Positions 1 through 9,399 of a DNA stretch of 22,115 nt are shown here, piece by piece. The stretch covers positions 1-22,115 of the forward strand of contig QANT01000366.1 in the NCBI GenBank assembly GCA_003254885.1. The letters run 5' to 3'. Both the position numbers and the translations under genes were made by a program. Positions within the stretch are counted from its first letter, which is position 1. Each line of letters begins with the position of its first letter. This DNA comes from Purshia tridentata. Lineage: Eukaryota > Streptophyta > Magnoliopsida > Rosales > Rosaceae. Below the pieces are notes generated by a model, which worked only from the letters and a program-made list of their open reading frames with translations, had not been told where the DNA came from and made no database searches.

Positions 1-582
1 ACTGGCAAGTGGTCCATGTCCCAGGGTGGGGGGCGGTGGAAAGGCTACATCATGAATGGATTTCGGTTTCATGTTAAATCAGTTGACGAAGATGGAAAAA
101 CACAAAATTGTGGTGTTTATGTACAAGGTGAGGCAGACGATTATGCTAGTGCTCGAGATCCGAACCTGAGGAAAGGGACCAATGACTATTACGGTATAGT
201 GACAGACATAATTGAGTTGGACTATTCACATGGTCGTAAAGTAATTTTATTTGATTGTGATTGGGTTAATTGTAATTCAACCCGAAGTCCTGGTCTAAAA
301 GTTGATGAGTATGGATTTACACTGGTCAATTTCTCACGTTTAATTCCACCGCCAAACACTTTTATTCTTGGATCCCAAGCAGAACAAGAATTTTATGTAG
401 AAGATCCAATGGAGCCTGGATGGCATGTTGCAGTGCGAATAAGACCACGTGACTTGTTTGACATGGGTAATTGTACCGATTCGGTCATAGCTGATCCCCA
501 AGGCTTGGATGATGCACATGATGAGACTGATGAGATACATGCAAGAATTGATGTTGAAGGAATTGTTGTCACTGATGCCTAA
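1..582 (+). CDS. CACTA TNPD/TNP2-type transposase, C-terminal part (DUF4216)
   Basis: The frame is open from the first base of the window to a TAA at 580-582, giving 193 residues, so the start is missing and the usable reading begins before the internal Met at 16. The order of motifs fits DUF4216, the C-terminal domain of plant CACTA transposases: a KGYIMNGFRFH stretch, then KTQNCGVYV, then YYGIVTDIIELDY near residues 63-75, then VILFDCDWV near 81-89, and YGFTLVNFSRL near 104-114. The family member is the nuclear transposase that acts on CACTA ends; DUF4216 itself has no established activity. No stop or frameshift is seen in this part. The catalytic transposase domain would lie upstream, off the window. 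The TNPA-like partner gene follows about 0.8 kb downstream in the same orientation. Confidence 0.88.
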   Translation, partial: TGKWSMSQGGGRWKGYIMNGFRFHVKSVDEDGKTQNCGVYVQGEADDYASARDPNLRKGTNDYYGIVTDIIELDYSHGRKVILFDCDWVNCNSTRSPGLKVDEYGFTLVNFSRLIPPPNTFILGSQAEQEFYVEDPMEPGWHVAVRIRPRDLFDMGNCTDSVIADPQGLDDAHDETDEIHARIDVEGIVVTDA

Positions 583-1407
583 CCTATTAACTATTTATAT
601 ATAGTGGTATTTTATTTTAATATGTGTTTGTATGACCAATTGAAGGACATAATTGACATGTGTTTGTACTAATCAAGACATAATTGAAGGACTATATTGA
701 TTTGCATAATTTAGATGACTACAAAATTATTATATATATAAAACTCTCAATAGCTTCCCCTCCATTTTTGTGCCTTTAGTGGGCTTAGTACATATTTTCA
801 ACAATATATAATAATTATGTGTTCAATAAAAAAAGTTTAAAGGCAAGTCAAACAGTTTTGGCACTTCTTGTGATTCGGACCATGACCACCAAGCACAAAG
901 TTAACCTCTTAGTCAAGCTTTCCCATTACTTCATGACCAAAAAAAAGCTTTCCCATTACTTATATATAACATACATTTATTTTATAATATATATTTGGGA
1001 CTTGGGGATTAGAAAAATAGGAATCAAAACACAAAGTTTTGACTTGGGTGGAAAATATTTGGGACTCCCGCTTTCTTTGCAAAATTATTACCCAAATTTT
1101 TGAGCTTTGGCTCCAATTGAAAATTTTAAGTCACTTAAGTGATAAGCATATATATATATATTCACAAAACACTTTATCTTTAAATTAACCAAACAGATAC
1201 TTGAGAGAATTTAGGTTTCTTTATTTTCTGCTTTGGAAGAGTGGCTTCCATTGTGGAAAATTTAATTTGGAGCAAGCGCCTTCTACGTGGTGATGAAATA
1301 CTAACAGGTATGTTATCCAAACTTTGTTGAAGATCAATAGATCATAGTTCCAATGGTGATTATTACAACTTTATAACATCATTTTTATTTCTAGGAGATT
1401 ACACAAA
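583..1407 (+). other. Spacer between the two CACTA genes
   Basis: This AT-rich stretch holds no convincing coding region; the short open frame at 819-1103 is low-complexity and looks like chance. AAGCTTTCCCATTACTT occurs twice in tandem (915-931 and 945-961, period 30). A possible 5' non-coding intron of the next gene runs from a GTATGT donor at 1309 to a TTTCTAG acceptor ending at 1394, which would put a leader exon at roughly 1200-1308. Promoter elements cannot be assigned reliably. Confidence 0.5.
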
Positions 1408-3560
1408 ATGCATCAGTCTTCATTGTCTTCAACAGGGGAAACTTACATGGACTCAGGAGCAAACCATGAAATCAGCCTACCATTTGGTGGGGATTTGTTA
1501 TCAGACCAATGTAATGAGATGTTGATGAATTGTTTTGGGGCTCCAAGTGATGACAAATTCGATGAGGAAGGGGCAAACAACAGTTCTAGGCCAACTAAAA
1601 AAGCCAAGACTAGAAGAGGGGCAAATAAAGAAAAGTTTGCTATTTTTGCCCAGAAAAGGTAGAATTCAACGAGCTTGGACAAGCCACAGGTGGTGAGGGG
1701 GACGTAGTTGCACGGTTTGCAAGCTTCATTGGGATTACTGCTAGGGATCCTTCAAATTTTCCTATTGATGTCCCTAGGTGGGACAAGTTTGATGAAATTC
1801 TAGATATAGGAAAGGCATGGAAGACTATAAAGGTAAAGTTAAACTTGATGTTCTCTCTCAATTTTTGCTAGTCAAATAGGTAACTCACAAACTTATGATG
1901 CAGGACGCATTGGATTGGTCTGATCCCAACACTTTGGCTTGTCAAAGTAATATAAAAAATATCGTGGTGGCCAAGTTTCATGACTGATGGAAAGCATTCA
2001 AGTCAGAGCTATGCAAAAAGTGGTACCTCCCATATTTGGGCCTACCCGAAAGGTTTGAATGCTTGGACGATCGTGTAAATCGCAACCAATGGATTGCGTT
2101 GGTGATCAAGTGGGACAAACCTGATGACCTGGTACATATATTGTTTTATTTTGTTGTAAAATACTAATAATAAATTCATATGTGGAACATTAGACATGAA
2201 TTCTATACTAAATTCTAAATATTGTATGGTGAATGTAGAAAATTTCAAGCACAAACAAAAAAAATAGGAAGCAATCTATGTTGAACCACACTGCTGGGAG
2301 GAAGAGCTTTGCCCAATTATCTCATGAATGGGTGAGCTTGATATACATTTGGTTGATAAGATCGCAATTTTTTTTTTTTAGTGATTGCTGCCCCTATATG
2401 GTTAAACTTAAATGTTTCATTTCAAATTAGGAATTTAAGGATTTCAACTCGACAGCCCCTATATGTGTTTTCGGTTTAATGGCCTAATTAATGGGTTGTT
2501 TGTGTATGTTAAGGGATATTAATGGGTTGTTTGTGTATGTTAAGGGATGAGTGCTCCAAATATTAATGAAAGTTTAGATTTTCTTTAGCCTCCCCTAATT
2601 TTAATTCTTGGATCTGTCCAACTTGCTACATCCTATTGGAATTGGCATAATTTTGTTTCACACCATGCTATTTGGTTTGGCTTCCAATTGTCCACATTAT
2701 TCAATCATTTGCAAATAGTTGACATTCTAAACTCTGATTTCTTCTGTAAGAAATAAATAATCAATTGTGAGTTTGTTGTGTATATCATTATTGGCCATGT
2801 AGAAGGTCTAACATATTCTAGACTTTATTACATAATGTCTTCATATTTCTTCTTATTTAATATACTTTAAATTGTTGTGCCTACTTAATGAGATGTGAAA
2901 TTTTGTTTAGAAACTAAAACACCCGGGTGAAGAGCTGGACAAATGGAATTTATTCAAATTGGTCTATACAAAGAAAACAAGAAAAGGACGTGTCCCAGTT
3001 AATGAGAAAGTGTCCAAAAAAATTGTAAGTATGTGTATTGTGTAATATAAGAAACCCAATGGCTTAGGATTAACATGTATAAACTAATGTAGGATGAGTT
3101 TGACAAGCTGGAAGAGGTTGTCCTACAAGAAGGGGGTGAGATAAATACACAAGTGCGAAATGAAATGTTTGCCAAAGTGTTTGGTCCAGAGAAGCGCAAC
3201 AGAGTTCGTATGTATGGAGTCGGGGTAAGGTGGTCAGATGTCCCAGGAATTATTACTGAGCGGCGAGGGATGTCCTGTGAAGTTGAATCAATGCGAGCAA
3301 CATATGAAGAAGCAAGATTGGCTGCACAAGCTGAGATTGAAAAAGTGAGGCAAGAAGCAGCTGAGAGAGAGCAAAGAATTCTGAAGGAGGCAACGGAGAG
3401 AGAGGATCGATTTCAGAAAAAACTTGATGCACTCGAATCACGGATTGGCAACAATGTGGCACATCCATTTGATCAAGTATTGGCTGCAGCGGGAGTAAAT
3501 GAATCTGAAATAGACTTCACATCATTCATCAATTTATTGAAGCGAGCAGCAAGGCCATAA
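1408..3560 (+). pseudogene. CACTA TNPA-like gene (Transposase_24 family), decayed
   Basis: Exon blocks, with GT..AG borders and matching phases: 1408-1832, 1904-2131, 2239-2331, 2911-3024, 3093-3560. Joined they would encode about 440 residues. Known family features appear in order: a basic KKAKTRR stretch, FASFIGITARD with a following tryptophan (about 1710-1780), FKSELCKKWYLP, NRNQW, HTAGRKSFAQ, KWNLFKLVYTKK, and FAKVFGPEKRNRVRMYGVGVRW. A long charged heptad-like coiled coil follows (about 3276-3450), then a C-terminal tail ending at TAA 3558-3560. Family knowledge: TNPA-type proteins bind subterminal repeats of the element. Two lesions break it. The frame must shift by one base between about 1629 and 1659, and an in-frame TGA lies at 1985-1987 where an arginine (CGA) would fit. 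The coiled-coil exon alone remains open. Confidence 0.82.
2488..2549 (+). repeat. 31-bp tandem duplication in a TNPA intron
   Basis: The 31-base unit at 2488-2518, beginning TTAATGGGTTGTTTG, is repeated at 2519-2549 and differs only in its last bases. It lies in the 579-base intron between the exons ending at 2331 and starting at 2911 and does not affect the splice borders. It looks like a recent replication-slippage event. Confidence 0.85.
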
Positions 3561-4313
3561 GTTAGCATGGAGGAACGCTAGTGCTGGAGTAATATATGGT
3601 ATTTTGTATAATATTGGAATTTTTGGTATTTTGTATAAGATTGAAATATTTGGAAGTTAATTTGACTATTTGGTATTTGTATGATGATATATGGGTATCT
3701 TACTATCTTTATATTGATATCTTTGTGATAATATTGGTTTTTTCATAACATTGAAATATTTGAAATAGCTTATAACTAGCATCTAATATATTGGATTTAA
3801 TAAAATATTATAAATAAAAAAAAGGACAAGATATTACAAAATAATGAGACCCACGTGTACTAATCAAATCAGCATATCACTCTCACGTGATTGAAACAAA
3901 AAAAAAATTTATCTATTTACATATGCCACTGCTAGTAAAGGGTGGGACAAAAAAATAATAAATTAATATATTCTTAAATATATGAAATAATACAAGTATA
4001 GCAACACAATACGTATTTTGTACAAAAGATGCCCACGTGAACTTGATAGCTGCAAGAGGCTTTCTAGCATAATATAATATATTAATCACATAGATGTGCG
4101 AAGACTTCTATATATAAGCATATTTCAAATGGGTGGGACCCATAACTTTTACCCACAGGCAGGTTATGCAGTTGGGTTTTCCTATTGGCTACACCCTTCA
4201 AGAGCCATTGAGGTGTGCGCTGTGGCATGGCAGTGGGGGATACTAAGATGCCACTGGTCCTCTGTGGGTTCTTGGGCTAATGCCCACTGAGTTTCACAGT
4301 GAGGGTTATTGAG
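3561..4313 (+). repeat. CACTA right subterminal region with repeated motifs
   Basis: After the TNPA stop there is an AT-rich 3' flank, with an AATAAA-like cluster near 3799-3818 that could serve as polyadenylation signal, and then a motif-rich stretch up to the terminus. TGCCACTG occurs at 3924-3931 and 4249-4256, its inverted relative GGCAGTGG at 4229-4236, and the variant TGCCCACTG at 4281-4289. GGTGGGAC recurs at 3941-3948 and 4132-4139. CACGTG occurs at 3852, 3884 and 4034. Repeats of this kind in both orientations near CACTA ends are the known binding sites of TNPA proteins; assigning that role here is inference. Confidence 0.65.
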
Positions 4314-4326
4314 TTTTCTAGTAGTG
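4314..4326 (-). repeat. CACTA right terminal inverted repeat
   Basis: TTTTCTAGTAGTG reads as CACTACTAGAAAA on the minus strand, the family-defining terminal sequence. It marks the outer edge of the transposon. The 3 bases just outside are ATA. The partner terminus is off the window. Confidence 0.88.
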
Positions 4327-4871
4327 ATAACACTTAATCCAAAGTCCAGCGTGTAACCCAAGACTAAACCTCTGGTAAAGTTATTAAGTTACAAAGTCTA
4401 TATGATCATGACCTTGTGTGATCTGGGAAGACTAAGATAAAGTCTTTTGAAAACGTTCGATCCATCCGAGATTTGAATGCCCTTTTGGCTTCGATTCAAA
4501 TATTGTTTTAAAAAATATATATATTTATTTAGGGGATAAAATATATTTGATATATGGGTTGAGACTAAAAGTCATGTACTCATAGTCTGGTAATTAATCA
4601 CAAAAAAACCAGTAGAATATCCAGTTCGTTCATTCTAATTGTTTAATTTAATTATTCCAAAGCAAGGATATATATGATCTAATATTGCATGATTTCTATG
4701 AAATTGTCACTGCAATAAAGTTTAATTACCACCAAGTTACGGATGAACGGCTGTGATTCCTCTATCTTAGGACACTAGCATATTTAATCATATATAAACA
4801 AAACTTAGAATGAGATTTCATGGTATTACATCCTTTTGGGAAAGTGATTAATATTGGAGCCCCTGGCCGGT
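4327..4871. other. Intergenic sequence, partly shared with 15.7 kb
   Basis: No coding region is supported. The stretch about 4426-4505 (CTGGGAAGAC, then AACGTTCGATCC, then TTTTGGCTTC) is clearly related to 15711-15775, so it belongs to the locally duplicated material. The rest is AT-rich and unrecognised. Confidence 0.6.
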
Positions 4872-4996
4872 TCAAGATCTCTTGATTATGAAAATAATAA
4901 GTGATGGAGACCATGATCGGTTTAATTAGTGTCAGAAACTCGATCGAAGCAGATCCATTTCTCAAGTGATAATTGTGAAACAAAGTCTTGGACTCA
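4872..4996 (-). pseudogene. Fossil of the methyltransferase last exon
   Basis: Read on the minus strand, this stretch aligns with the last coding exon of the methyltransferase gene at 17926-18052. Shared pieces include the bases for VQDFVSQLS, the NRSWSP region and the final lysine/arginine-TGA end. Compared with the intact exon it lacks about 14 bases near its 5' end (the region encoding EELKT) and carries small indels and stops, so it cannot be translated. Similarity continues into the flanking intron side (about 5001-5130, resembling parts of 18056-18095 and 18450-18525) and the 3' side (about 4845-4871). This shows a genomic duplication that kept intron sequence, not a retrocopy. No matching upstream exons are nearby. 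Confidence 0.72.
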
Positions 4997-5867
4997 CTGA
5001 ATATATAGCAAAAATAAAGGATAAATCAATAACACATAACTACATATTAGAGTCAGATCACACAGAGTCAGTACGTAGCATACTAGCATCTCATCATTAT
5101 TTCAGATCCAAAATCCAACCGTGCAAAATCAGACTTGTGAATAAGTTGTTTACTAATTTGCAGAACTGGTTATTCAATTAGATATATTTATGGATGAACC
5201 TTCAACCTAAATGAGCTAACTTTGCAAACTAATCCTCCAACAACTTAAGTTAAATTTATTCATTTTTATTATAATAAAGTGTGCGATATATAAAATATTT
5301 CAAAGAAAAAATAGATAGCTTGTTGTATTTTTATATGGGTTCGCCATCATACCTTTGGAGTCCTAACACGTTAACAACACCACGGCTGAGACTAATTGCA
5401 GATAGCTAGGTTTAAAAAGCATGTTTTACTAAAATAGTAAGTGCCTTTCTTCCGATCGCTTGATTTTTTTTATTATTAATCAACTGTTGTTTATGAAATT
5501 TGGCATTTTTACTAATCAACTGTCGTCGATGACATTTAACAAAATTCTACTACTAAACTAAATGGTTATCGACTATCCAAATTTGATTTAGAAATTAAAA
5601 TTTACACATTTACATTATTTGGTTCTAAAGTATCTCTAACACTACCGTCACAGTACAAGATCACCACCTATCTAGATATATATGGTGATCGAATAGTGAT
5701 ATATATACACTCGCGCAAGAAAAGAAAGGTAATCACAATTTTTTTGGTGAAGAGATCTATTACAATTTTTTCTTTTGGGGAAGATAGAACTACTGCAATT
5801 TTTAGCAAACATACAATAATCGTTAATAAAGAACATAAGAAAGTACATATATAATTCTCAAATGAGT
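4997..5867. other. Intergenic, duplicated intron remnant and AT-rich DNA
   Basis: The part up to about 5130 resembles intron sequence of the methyltransferase gene. The segment about 5186-5240 (TATTTATGGATGAAC, then AAATGAGCTAACTTTGCAAAC) is closely related to 17683-17730. Open frames here are short and do not resemble known proteins. The remainder to 5867 is unrecognised AT-rich sequence. Confidence 0.55.
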
Positions 5868-6298
5868 GCGTACAAGTTACAACATCGCCTTTTCGTGTGC
5901 CTAATTTTATTGTATTTATATAAATTAAAGATATTAATATGTGTAAAGTTGCAAGTGCATGCATTTCAAACGACTCAAACCTCAGTCCGTACGTCACCAA
6001 GTAAAACGGGAAAAACTAAAACTGCATCCAGGTTCAATGAATCTGAAGGTGTGACTTTCTGAGTTCCATATTTAAATGTTTGTTTGATGGATAAGAATAC
6101 GATATATACCAGGCTTAATAGCCCGTTGTCTTATGATTTGCCTTACAAAAGATGTGTACTGCGTCTTGAAACTTCACTCTTCTTAAACAATGTACTGAAG
6201 GACGTACAGGTGTGTTCCTTTTTTTTTTTTTTTTTCCTTAATGGAATATTTCAGTCGGAGTTTTGTTTAGAAAAAGATCTTGCATCTAAATGTGATGT
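5868..6298. repeat. Locally repeated block, copy 1
   Basis: About 380 bases starting near the CGTGTGCC/ATTTTATTGTATTTATATAAA region are repeated at 12690-12926 plus 14198-14340 (split by a transposon) and, in shortened form, at 15850-16018. The most conserved core runs from AAGTAAAACGGGAA to CAGGTTCAATGAATCTGAAG (near 6000-6045). No protein is recognised. A poly-T run lies at about 6219-6236, and a similar run occurs at the equivalent place in copy 2. It may be flanking or promoter DNA carried along with local duplication, or an unnamed dispersed repeat. Confidence 0.7.
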
Positions 6299-7304
6299 CT
6301 TGCATAGTAGCTTATAAAAGTTTGGACTACTCTTTTTATTGTCAATTCGTTTTGGTCGGGATGGATACCTAGATTTTTTCATGATATTAGAACAAATTCA
6401 CTTACGAGTGTTAGGCTATATGACCACACATGCTCCACGTTATCTAATATGATCGAGTAAGCGTTGTCCATGTGTTAGACTAGTGATGCCACACGTGCTG
6501 GGGCATGTGAGAATGTGTAGTGTTGTCTCACATTAGAAAATTATAACCTTGCATAGTAGCTTATAAGAATCTTGAGCTACTCCTCTTATTTCCAATTGGT
6601 TTTAAGATAAATGCTTAGAAAATTTCTTCGTAGGCCATGTGATGGACCACATGTGCTCCATGTTTCCCAATTAATATGAGTATGAGTTGTCCATCTGTTA
6701 GTCTTGAGTTATGCCACACGTGTGAGGCATGTGAAAATGTGGAGTGTTGTCTCTCATTTGAAAATTATTACCTTGCATAATAGCTTATAAGAGTCTTGGG
6801 ATACTCCTACTGATCCCAAGTAGTTTTGAGATGAATTTCTGGATTAATTTATTTATGGAATCAGAGCAGGCTATTCACGTATTATGCCCAATAGCCACAC
6901 GTGCACTCACATCATTCAATATGAATTGTCCACATGTTAGGTTTGAACGATGCTGCAAGTGAGGGGGCACGTGGAGAGAAAGATACCACATCGAAAATGT
7001 GAGGCCTTGCATAGTGAGTTATAAGGGTTTAAGCTGTTCTTTTCATTGCTAATTGGTTTTAGGATGAATGCCTAAATTCCTTCATGGTATCTCCTACGTG
7101 TGTTAGGCCATATGGCCACACGTGCTCCACGTTATCCAAGAATATGAGTATGAGTTTTCCACGTGTTAGGCTTGAGTGATGCCACACGTGCGGAGGCGTG
7201 TAAAAATGTTCATTCAACCCAAAACCAATTGGCAATAGGAGGATGTAGCCCAAGATCCTTATAAGCTATTATACAAAGTTATAATTTTCCAATGTTAGAC
7301 AACA
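6299..7304 (+). mobile_element. Tandem TRIM-like retrotransposon array
   Basis: About 110-bp LTR-like units alternate with about 110-140-bp internal pieces. LTR-like units are at about 6299-6381 (partial), 6521-6630, 6745-6855 and 6979-7084, followed by an inverted one at 7211-7304. The best units start TGTTGTCTCACATT and end in A just before a primer-binding-like site. That site reads TGGAATCAGAGCAGG at 6856-6870 and TGGTATC at 7085, close to TGGTATCAGAGC, the known initiator-Met tRNA primer site of plant LTR retrotransposons. A weak purine-rich tract (GTGAGGGGGCACG, near 6958) precedes LTR 4. There is no coding capacity, as in terminal-repeat retrotransposons in miniature. The internal parts are rich in CACGTG-like sites. 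A conventional tandem repeat of other origin is the alternative. Confidence 0.6.
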
Positions 7305-8810
7305 CTCCACATTCTCATAAGTTTAGATCCATCGTACATGTCCTAGTTAATATTACAATAAATGGTACGTCATCCAACTAAAGGTCCATTAATATTGTAA
7401 TAAATAAATAAAAAATAAAAGGCATCACTCTCGCCCACTTGTAGCAATAGATGGCACCTCCTTGTCAAATAAGATACTTTAAAATTAGGACACTTCTGAG
7501 ATTTAACGCATTTTTGCTTATATCAGCCCTTAAGATTTCAAAAATTATAAAAAACACCTCGTGAGGAGTGGATGCCAACTATGCTCATAGGCATTGGGTA
7601 ATCTTTTAGGCTTGTAAGGGTTTAAGCTACTCTTCTTATTGCCAATTGGTTTTAGGATGAATATCTAGATTCCTTCATGGTATTTGAGTAGGTTCACCCA
7701 TGTGTGTTAGACCATATGGCCACACGTGCTCCACATTACCAAATATGAGTATGACTTTTTCATGTGTTACGCTTGAGTGATGCCACACGTGCGGGGGCAT
7801 GTTAGAATGTGTATCCATCCTAAAACCAATTGGCCACAGAAGGAGTATCACAAGATCGTTATAAGCCACTATACAAAGTTATAATTTTCAAATGTAAGAC
7901 AACACTCGACATTCTCACAAGTTTAGGTCCATCGTACATAGACTAGTTAATATTACGATAAATGGTACGCCATCCAACTAAAGGTTCATTTGTAATTAAT
8001 AAATAAAAATGAAAGCGCGTCACTTTTGCCCACTTGTAGCAGTAGCTGGCACCTCATTGTCAAATAAGATACTTTGAAATTAGAAGGACACTTCTGAGAT
8101 TTAATGCATTTTTTCTTAGATTAGCCCTTGAGAATTGAAAAATTATAAAAAAAACCTCGTGAGGAATGAATGCCAATTATTCTCATATGCACTAGGTAAT
8201 CTTTTTGGCTTATAAGGATTTGGGTACTTCCATTGCCAATTACTTTTGGGATGGATACTTAGATTGTTTTACGGTATTTGAGTAGGCTCACCCACATGTG
8301 TTAGGTCATATGGCCACATGTGCTCCACATTACCCAATATGAGTATGAGTTATCCATGTATTAGGCTTGAGTGTAAGAGCGTGTGAGAAAGTGCCTCCAT
8401 CCCAAAACCAATTGGCAATAGGAGAAGTAATCCAAGATCCTTATAAGCTACTATTATGCAAAGTTATAATTTTCCAATGTGAGACAACACTCCACATTCT
8501 CACAAAATTTAGATCCATCGTACATGGACTAGTTAATATTACGATGAATGGTACGTCATCCAACTAAAGGTCCATTTGTAATAAATAAATAAAAATTAAA
8601 TGGCATCACTTTCGTCCACTTGTAGTACATAGTAGCTGGCACTTCCTTGTCAAATAGGATACTTAATATTAGAAGTATACTTCTGAGATTTAACGCGTTT
8701 TTGCTTAGATCAGCTCTTGATATTCCAAAAATTATAAAAAAACCTCGTGAGTAGTGGATGTGGATGTCAACTATGCTCATATGCATTAGGTAATATTTTT
8801 GGCTTTGAAA
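6979..8810 (+). repeat. About 590-bp higher-order repeat, three units
   Basis: Three successive units have the order: forward LTR-like piece (ending 7084, 7677, 8271), internal piece starting with a TGGTAT/CGGTAT site, inverted LTR-like piece (7211-7304, 7811-7904, 8395-8489), then a roughly 300-bp spacer. Landmarks recur at 590-600-base spacing: AAAACCAATTGGC at about 7221, 7813 and 8405; GATCCATCGTACAT or its near match at about 7327, 7927 and 8514. The spacer, with its CACCTCCTTGTCAAATA and CTTCTGAGATTTAA landmarks, also recurs at 14425-14480 and twice at 16070-16393. No gene is present. Forward and inverted LTR pieces could fold back around each internal piece. Confidence 0.75.
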
Positions 8811-8902
8811 ATGACAAAAACATAGGAATGAATTGATTTTCCATGTTTTTGTAGTTTTCAAAGCCAAAAATATTACCTAGTGCATATGAGCATAGTTGAT
8901 AT
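8764..8902. repeat. Long hairpin, 60-bp arms
   Basis: Bases 8764-8823 and 8843-8902 are reverse complements with about 4 mismatches over 60 bases, separated by a 19-base loop. The left arm is the end of the third spacer unit plus the start of the 265-bp tandem unit. The right arm is an inverted copy inserted into that tandem unit. The inserted part is flanked by near-identical 13-base direct repeats, ATTGATTTTCCAT at 8832-8844 and its one-mismatch copy at 8901-8913. Confidence 0.85.
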
Positions 8903-9399
8903 TGATTTTTCATTCCTAAACTTCCAAAATTTGAACCAAACGGTCCTTCAGAGAGAATGGAAATGGAGGAGGTTTTGGATAAAAACTGGAAATTTTTATT
9001 ACATATATGGATACTGATACAAGAGTATGGATACAACAATATGAAGGAAAAGCTTAGTAGAGACGTGTTCTTTTCAAAACCATATGCTTTATGATTATGC
9101 TTGCTCTCCTATTTATACACACAAAGATAAGGTTTGGCTTTGAAAACGACAAAAACATGGGAATGGATTGATTATCCATTCCTAAGCCTCTAAAACTTAA
9201 ACCGCCTAAGAGAGAATGGAAATGGAGAGAGTGCTTTGGATAAAAACTGAAAATTTTTATTACATCTATGGATACTAATATAAGAGTATGAATACAACAG
9301 TTTGAAGGGAAAGCTTAGCATGAGAGACGTGTTCTTTTCAAAACCATATGCTTTACAATTAAGCTTACTCTTCTATTTATACAAACAAAGATATGGTTC
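8801..9399 (+). repeat. Tandem duplication of a 265-bp unit
   Basis: Unit 1 runs about 8801-9135 and unit 2 about 9136-9399. Both open with GGCTTTGAAAA and include AGAGAGAATGGAAATGGAG, a TTTTTATTACAT tract, AGACGTGTTCTTTTC and CTATTTATAC. Unit 1 is longer only because of the inverted insertion near 8845-8913; without it both are about 265 bases. The CTATTTATA segment resembles a TATA box, as in LTRs, but no terminal repeats or primer site were found. The unit is unidentified. Confidence 0.82.

Larger units (their letters stand above)
1..4326 (+). mobile_element. CACTA (En/Spm) DNA transposon, right part
   Basis: Three observations agree. The protein tail at 1-582 matches the DUF4216 C-terminus of CACTA TNPD/TNP2 transposases. 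A second gene at 1408-3560 has the Transposase_24 (Ptta/En/Spm, TNPA-like) sequence pattern. The element ends in TTTTCTAGTAGTG at 4314-4326, whose reverse complement starts CACTACTAGAAAA, a standard plant CACTA terminus. The two-gene order TNPD then TNPA is the family's usual layout. The left end lies outside the window, so the left TIR and the 3-bp target duplication cannot be checked; the right-flank candidate triplet is ATA at 4327-4329. The TNPA copy is broken, so this copy is probably not autonomous. Confidence 0.88.

Noticed and set aside
5668..6062. 110-residue minus-strand and 66-residue plus-strand open frames
   Set aside because: Low-complexity translation of AT-rich DNA; the duplicated copies of the block do not preserve either frame.
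6299..7304. Possible Cassandra-type TRIM with 5S rRNA-like LTR
   Set aside because: I looked for the 5S rRNA promoter-like segment in the LTR units and did not see it.
7059..7869. Two similar 64-residue minus-strand frames (GYILLLPIGF.., HVWHHSS..)
   Set aside because: They resemble each other only because both lie in the 590-bp repeat units. The third unit does not keep the frame, so they are not genes.
6299..8810. CRISPR-like or satellite array
   Set aside because: Repeat lengths, mixed orientation, plant context and primer-like sites fit retroelement units; spacers are not unique short sequences.
8556..9039. 103- and 90-residue minus-strand frames across the hairpin
   Set aside because: They arise from spacer and tandem-unit repeats, and the second tandem copy does not maintain them.
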